From contig SBBK01000040.1 in NCBI GenBank assembly GCA_005240025.1, positions 1-7,774 of the forward strand: a stretch of 7,774 nucleotides of DNA. Reading direction: 5' to 3'. The DNA is from an archaeon (GTDB lineage: Archaea > Thermoproteota > Nitrososphaeria > Nitrososphaerales > Nitrosopumilaceae). A model generated the notes under the pieces. It was not told the DNA's origin. It ran no database searches and worked only from the letters and a program-made list of their open reading frames with translations. Made by a program: the position numbers and the translations under genes. Positions 6,129-7,774 of this stretch are shown here, piece by piece; within the stretch, counting starts at the first letter, position 1, and each line of letters starts with the position of its first letter.

Positions 6129-6562
6129 TGTCCAAAATCATAATCCGCAAAATTGTAAAGTCTGATATTGACAGGGGATTTTTAGAATCACTCGACAGCC
6201 TCAGCAAGGCAAGTGACCTTGATAAGAAAAATGCCAGGTCGATTTTGGATGAGATCCTCAAAAATCCAGACCATGTCATTTTTGTTGCAGTCCGGGTAAG
6301 CCAGGTGATTGGTTCCGCCACGCTCCTAATCGAGCGCAAATTCATCCACAAAGGCGGAAAGGTGGGCCACATCGAAGATGTCGTAGTATCAAAGGAATGT
6401 CAAGGGAGGGGAATTGGCGAAAAGATAATCAAAAGGGCACTAGAATATGCAGGGAGGCATGGCTGCTACAAGACGATTTTGGATTGCGATGATGATGTGA
6501 GGCCGTTTTACGAAAAGATTGGCTTTGTGCGCCATTCAAACGGCATGCGTTACAACCACTAG
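6128..6562 (+). CDS. GNAT acetyltransferase, glucosamine-6-phosphate N-acetyltransferase (GNA1)-like
   Basis: This 144-residue GNAT protein resembles eukaryotic GNA1, which acetylates glucosamine 6-phosphate with acetyl-CoA on the way to UDP-GlcNAc. The GNA1-like core is unusually clear: ATLLIERKFIH (64-74), KVGHIEDVVV (78-87) with the E83-D84 pair, the acetyl-CoA pyrophosphate loop CQGRGIG (91-97), GCYKTILDC (112-120), FYEKIGF (127-133), and a short C-terminal strand. Its length is slightly below the roughly 150-180 residues of eukaryotic forms. The start ATG shares one base with the nucleotidyltransferase stop (TAATG), so the two are co-translated and probably act in one pathway. The stop overlaps the opposing membrane-protein stop within a single CTAG. 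The specific substrate is inferred from motif resemblance; another amino-sugar phosphate is possible. Confidence 0.88.
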   Translation: MSKIIIRKIVKSDIDRGFLESLDSLSKASDLDKKNARSILDEILKNPDHVIFVAVRVSQVIGSATLLIERKFIHKGGKVGHIEDVVVSKECQGRGIGEKIIKRALEYAGRHGCYKTILDCDDDVRPFYEKIGFVRHSNGMRYNH

Positions 6563-6978
6563 AAATATTCTTTTTTTGGCCTCGGTTTTGTCCTAAAGAG
6601 GAATGCTCCTGTGGCCATTACGGGAATCGAAACTGCCATGAAAAGTGGCGGAACCGTCTCAACGGCAAACACGAGGTAGTTTTTGTCAATTTGGGAAACC
6701 AGTGTGTTTGCGTAAAACATGCTTGCAAGCAGCACTGCCCCGCCCCCAATTATTATCGCGCCAACGTTTCTTGAGCCGTACCTTTTTGACATGATAAAGG
6801 AAGTGCCTGCCATTATCATTGCAGGAGCAGCACCAATAGATACGTACATCAGGATTTTTGGTTCTGGTTCAACTTCGGATGTCGGAGTTATCAAGTAATT
6901 ATAAAACACGGTGATTTCGCCACCAAACATTACAAACAGGCCGAGACTGGCAAGTGCCAGATATTTTTCTATTGCCAT
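6559..6978 (-). CDS. four-helix integral membrane protein, function unknown
   Basis: I do not recognise this 139-residue protein. It has four hydrophobic segments at about 6-29, 42-64, 71-93 and 103-127. The short loop between helices 2 and 3 (SKRYGSR, 64-70) and the C-terminal tail (RTKPRPKKEYF) are basic, while the first outer loop is acidic (TSEVEPEPK). By the positive-inside rule both termini face the cytoplasm. No cysteines, histidine clusters or enzyme motifs are visible, so a catalytic role is not indicated; a small structural or accessory membrane protein is as far as one can go. The ATG at 6978 has a well-placed TATA box and no Shine-Dalgarno site, so it has its own promoter despite following galT by only 45 bp. 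Its stop is interlocked with that of the GNAT gene. Confidence 0.8.
   Translation of the reverse strand: MAIEKYLALASLGLFVMFGGEITVFYNYLITPTSEVEPEPKILMYVSIGAAPAMIMAGTSFIMSKRYGSRNVGAIIIGGGAVLLASMFYANTLVSQIDKNYLVFAVETVPPLFMAVSIPVMATGAFLFRTKPRPKKEYF
6571..6577 (+). terminator. possible T7 terminator of the nucleotidyltransferase-GNAT operon
   Basis: A run of seven T begins 8 nt past the GNAT stop on the plus strand, typical of hairpin-free archaeal termination. On the other strand the same bases encode the lysine-rich C-terminus of the membrane protein. Confidence 0.4.
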
Positions 6979-7000
6979 GTCACAACAACCGAAATGTGAT

Positions 7001-7008
7001 TAAATAAA
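7001..7008 (-). promoter_or_regulatory. TATA box of the membrane protein gene (leaderless)
   Basis: On the minus strand this reads TTTATTTA, centred 26.5 bp upstream of the ATG at 6978. No Shine-Dalgarno site precedes the start. A second AT-rich TTTAAA at 7023-7028 would place the transcription start about 20 nt upstream of the ATG and fits less well. Confidence 0.55.
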
Positions 7009-7023
7009 TTGTGTGAATTTTTT

Positions 7024-7774
7024 TTAAATTATGCCGACAAGTCCTGCCAGTTCTTTTCTGCAGGCTGCACCCAATAGCTCTGCTGCCTTTTCTGGAGGAA
7101 TGGTATTCAGAAAAACACCATACCCGCGCTCTAGTCCGGACCATGCAGAGGTGAGCGGGTAAACTTCGATGTGCCAGTGGATTTGTCTGCTGTTTTTCTT
7201 TTCCGGTGACAAGTGAAACACCAAGTTGTACGAGGCGTTTTTCAGAGAATTGGAAAGACCTCCAAGTGTTGCGCGTAAAATAAGAGAAAGATCATTTATT
7301 TCCTTTTGAGTGATTTTTGAGAAACTTGTGGTGTGTTTTTTGGGACAGATCCAAAACTCAAATTGATGCGATGGGGCCCATGGGCAAAACGCCACGAACC
7401 CCTCAGTTTGCAACACCTGTCTTGGGCCTCCGGTTTCGGTGTTTACCGTCTGGCAGATAGGACAGGCACCCTTTTCGTTTAGGATTCGGTGCGAGGACTC
7501 GGCCTCGGCTTCAATTATTGGTGGAATGGTGGAAAATGTGACCATGTTTATGTGCGGGTGTGACATTACGCTGCCTGCCTCCTTGCCCTGGTTCACATAG
7601 ATAGACACGTATGTGACACCGCGCTGCGTGTAAAGCCATCTGAGTCGATCTTGAATTACTACCAAAACGTTGGACCATTGTTCCACTGAAATCGAAGACA
7701 GCTGCTCCTTGTGTTTTTCGGAGGCAACTACGATGTAGTGATACCCGTAGGCCGGTTCGCTGTAAAGCGGCCTC
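7024..7774 (-). CDS. galT: galactose-1-phosphate uridylyltransferase-family protein (partial, N-terminus beyond window)
   Basis: The frame is open to the right edge, so at least 250 residues are present and the N-terminus is missing; GTG 7686 is internal, since RPLYSEPAYGYHYIVV precedes it in frame. The protein belongs to the GalT branch of the HIT superfamily, which transfers nucleotidyl groups between sugar phosphates through a histidine-bound intermediate. The active-site triad reads SHPHIN (7546-7563), with the second His as nucleophile. The second half carries CPIC, a PWAPSHQFEFWICPKKH segment like the GalT second domain, and IHWHIEVYP followed by LERGYGVF and a PPEKAAELL helix. The residue normally Gln in HPHxQ is Asn. 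Substrates could be UDP-glucose/galactose 1-phosphate or another NDP-sugar/ADP-glucose phosphorylase pair. The first-half zinc site lies outside the window. Confidence 0.87.
   Translation of the reverse strand, partial: RPLYSEPAYGYHYIVVASEKHKEQLSSISVEQWSNVLVVIQDRLRWLYTQRGVTYVSIYVNQGKEAGSVMSHPHINMVTFSTIPPIIEAEAESSHRILNEKGACPICQTVNTETGGPRQVLQTEGFVAFCPWAPSHQFEFWICPKKHTTSFSKITQKEINDLSLILRATLGGLSNSLKNASYNLVFHLSPEKKNSRQIHWHIEVYPLTSAWSGLERGYGVFLNTIPPEKAAELLGAACRKELAGLVGII

Noticed and set aside
7016..7028. T8 run after the galT stop as a terminator.
   Set aside because: The T run is on the plus strand, whereas galT is on the minus strand, where it reads as A8. It does not serve as a U-tract terminator for galT.

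Overview
The window most likely comes from an ammonia-oxidising-type archaeon (Thaumarchaeota/Nitrososphaerota, Nitrosopumilales-like). The reasons are a ThiD-ThiN fusion in place of bacterial ThiE, a chorismate mutase-aminotransferase fusion following chorismate synthase, a short archaeal-type ThiC, and TATA boxes centred about 26 bp from start codons that lack Shine-Dalgarno sites (leaderless transcripts). Base composition looks intermediate, mid-40s % GC by rough eye estimate and not computed. That is higher than I would expect for Nitrosopumilus itself, so the genus is left open.

Layout. (1) 2-2684, plus strand: the end of an aromatic amino acid operon. It holds the last 17 codons of chorismate synthase (aroC), a chorismate mutase-class I aminotransferase fusion, a TyrA-type prephenate/arogenate dehydrogenase, and a small Nudix hydrolase. 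The genes are packed with spacings of +3, -4 and -1 nt. (2) 2655-5365: a divergent thiamine pair. thiC (minus) makes the HMP-P pyrimidine. thiD-thiN (plus) phosphorylates it and joins it to the thiazole phosphate. They share a 77-bp region with a leaderless-type promoter and a dyad centred on the thiC TATA box. The 3' end of thiC overlaps the Nudix gene by 30 bp. (3) 5427-6562, plus strand: a sugar-phosphate nucleotidyltransferase coupled by 1 nt to a GNAT that closely resembles eukaryotic glucosamine-6-phosphate N-acetyltransferase (GNA1), suggesting amino-sugar nucleotide synthesis. (4) 6559-7774, minus strand: a four-helix membrane protein of unknown function with its own promoter, and a partial GalT-family gene whose active site reads HPHIN instead of HPHxQ.

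How the genes work together. The first operon carries chorismate through prephenate towards tyrosine, with the mutase and aminotransferase on one chain. The thiC/thiDN pair covers the pyrimidine and coupling branches of thiamine monophosphate synthesis. The nucleotidyltransferase, the GNA1-like enzyme and the nearby GalT homologue all suggest sugar-nucleotide metabolism for glycans. No tRNA, rRNA, CRISPR array, insertion sequence or phage gene was seen, and no gap between genes exceeds 100 bp. The interest lies in gene fusions, variant active-site residues and compact promoter and terminator architecture rather than in a mobile or defence system.
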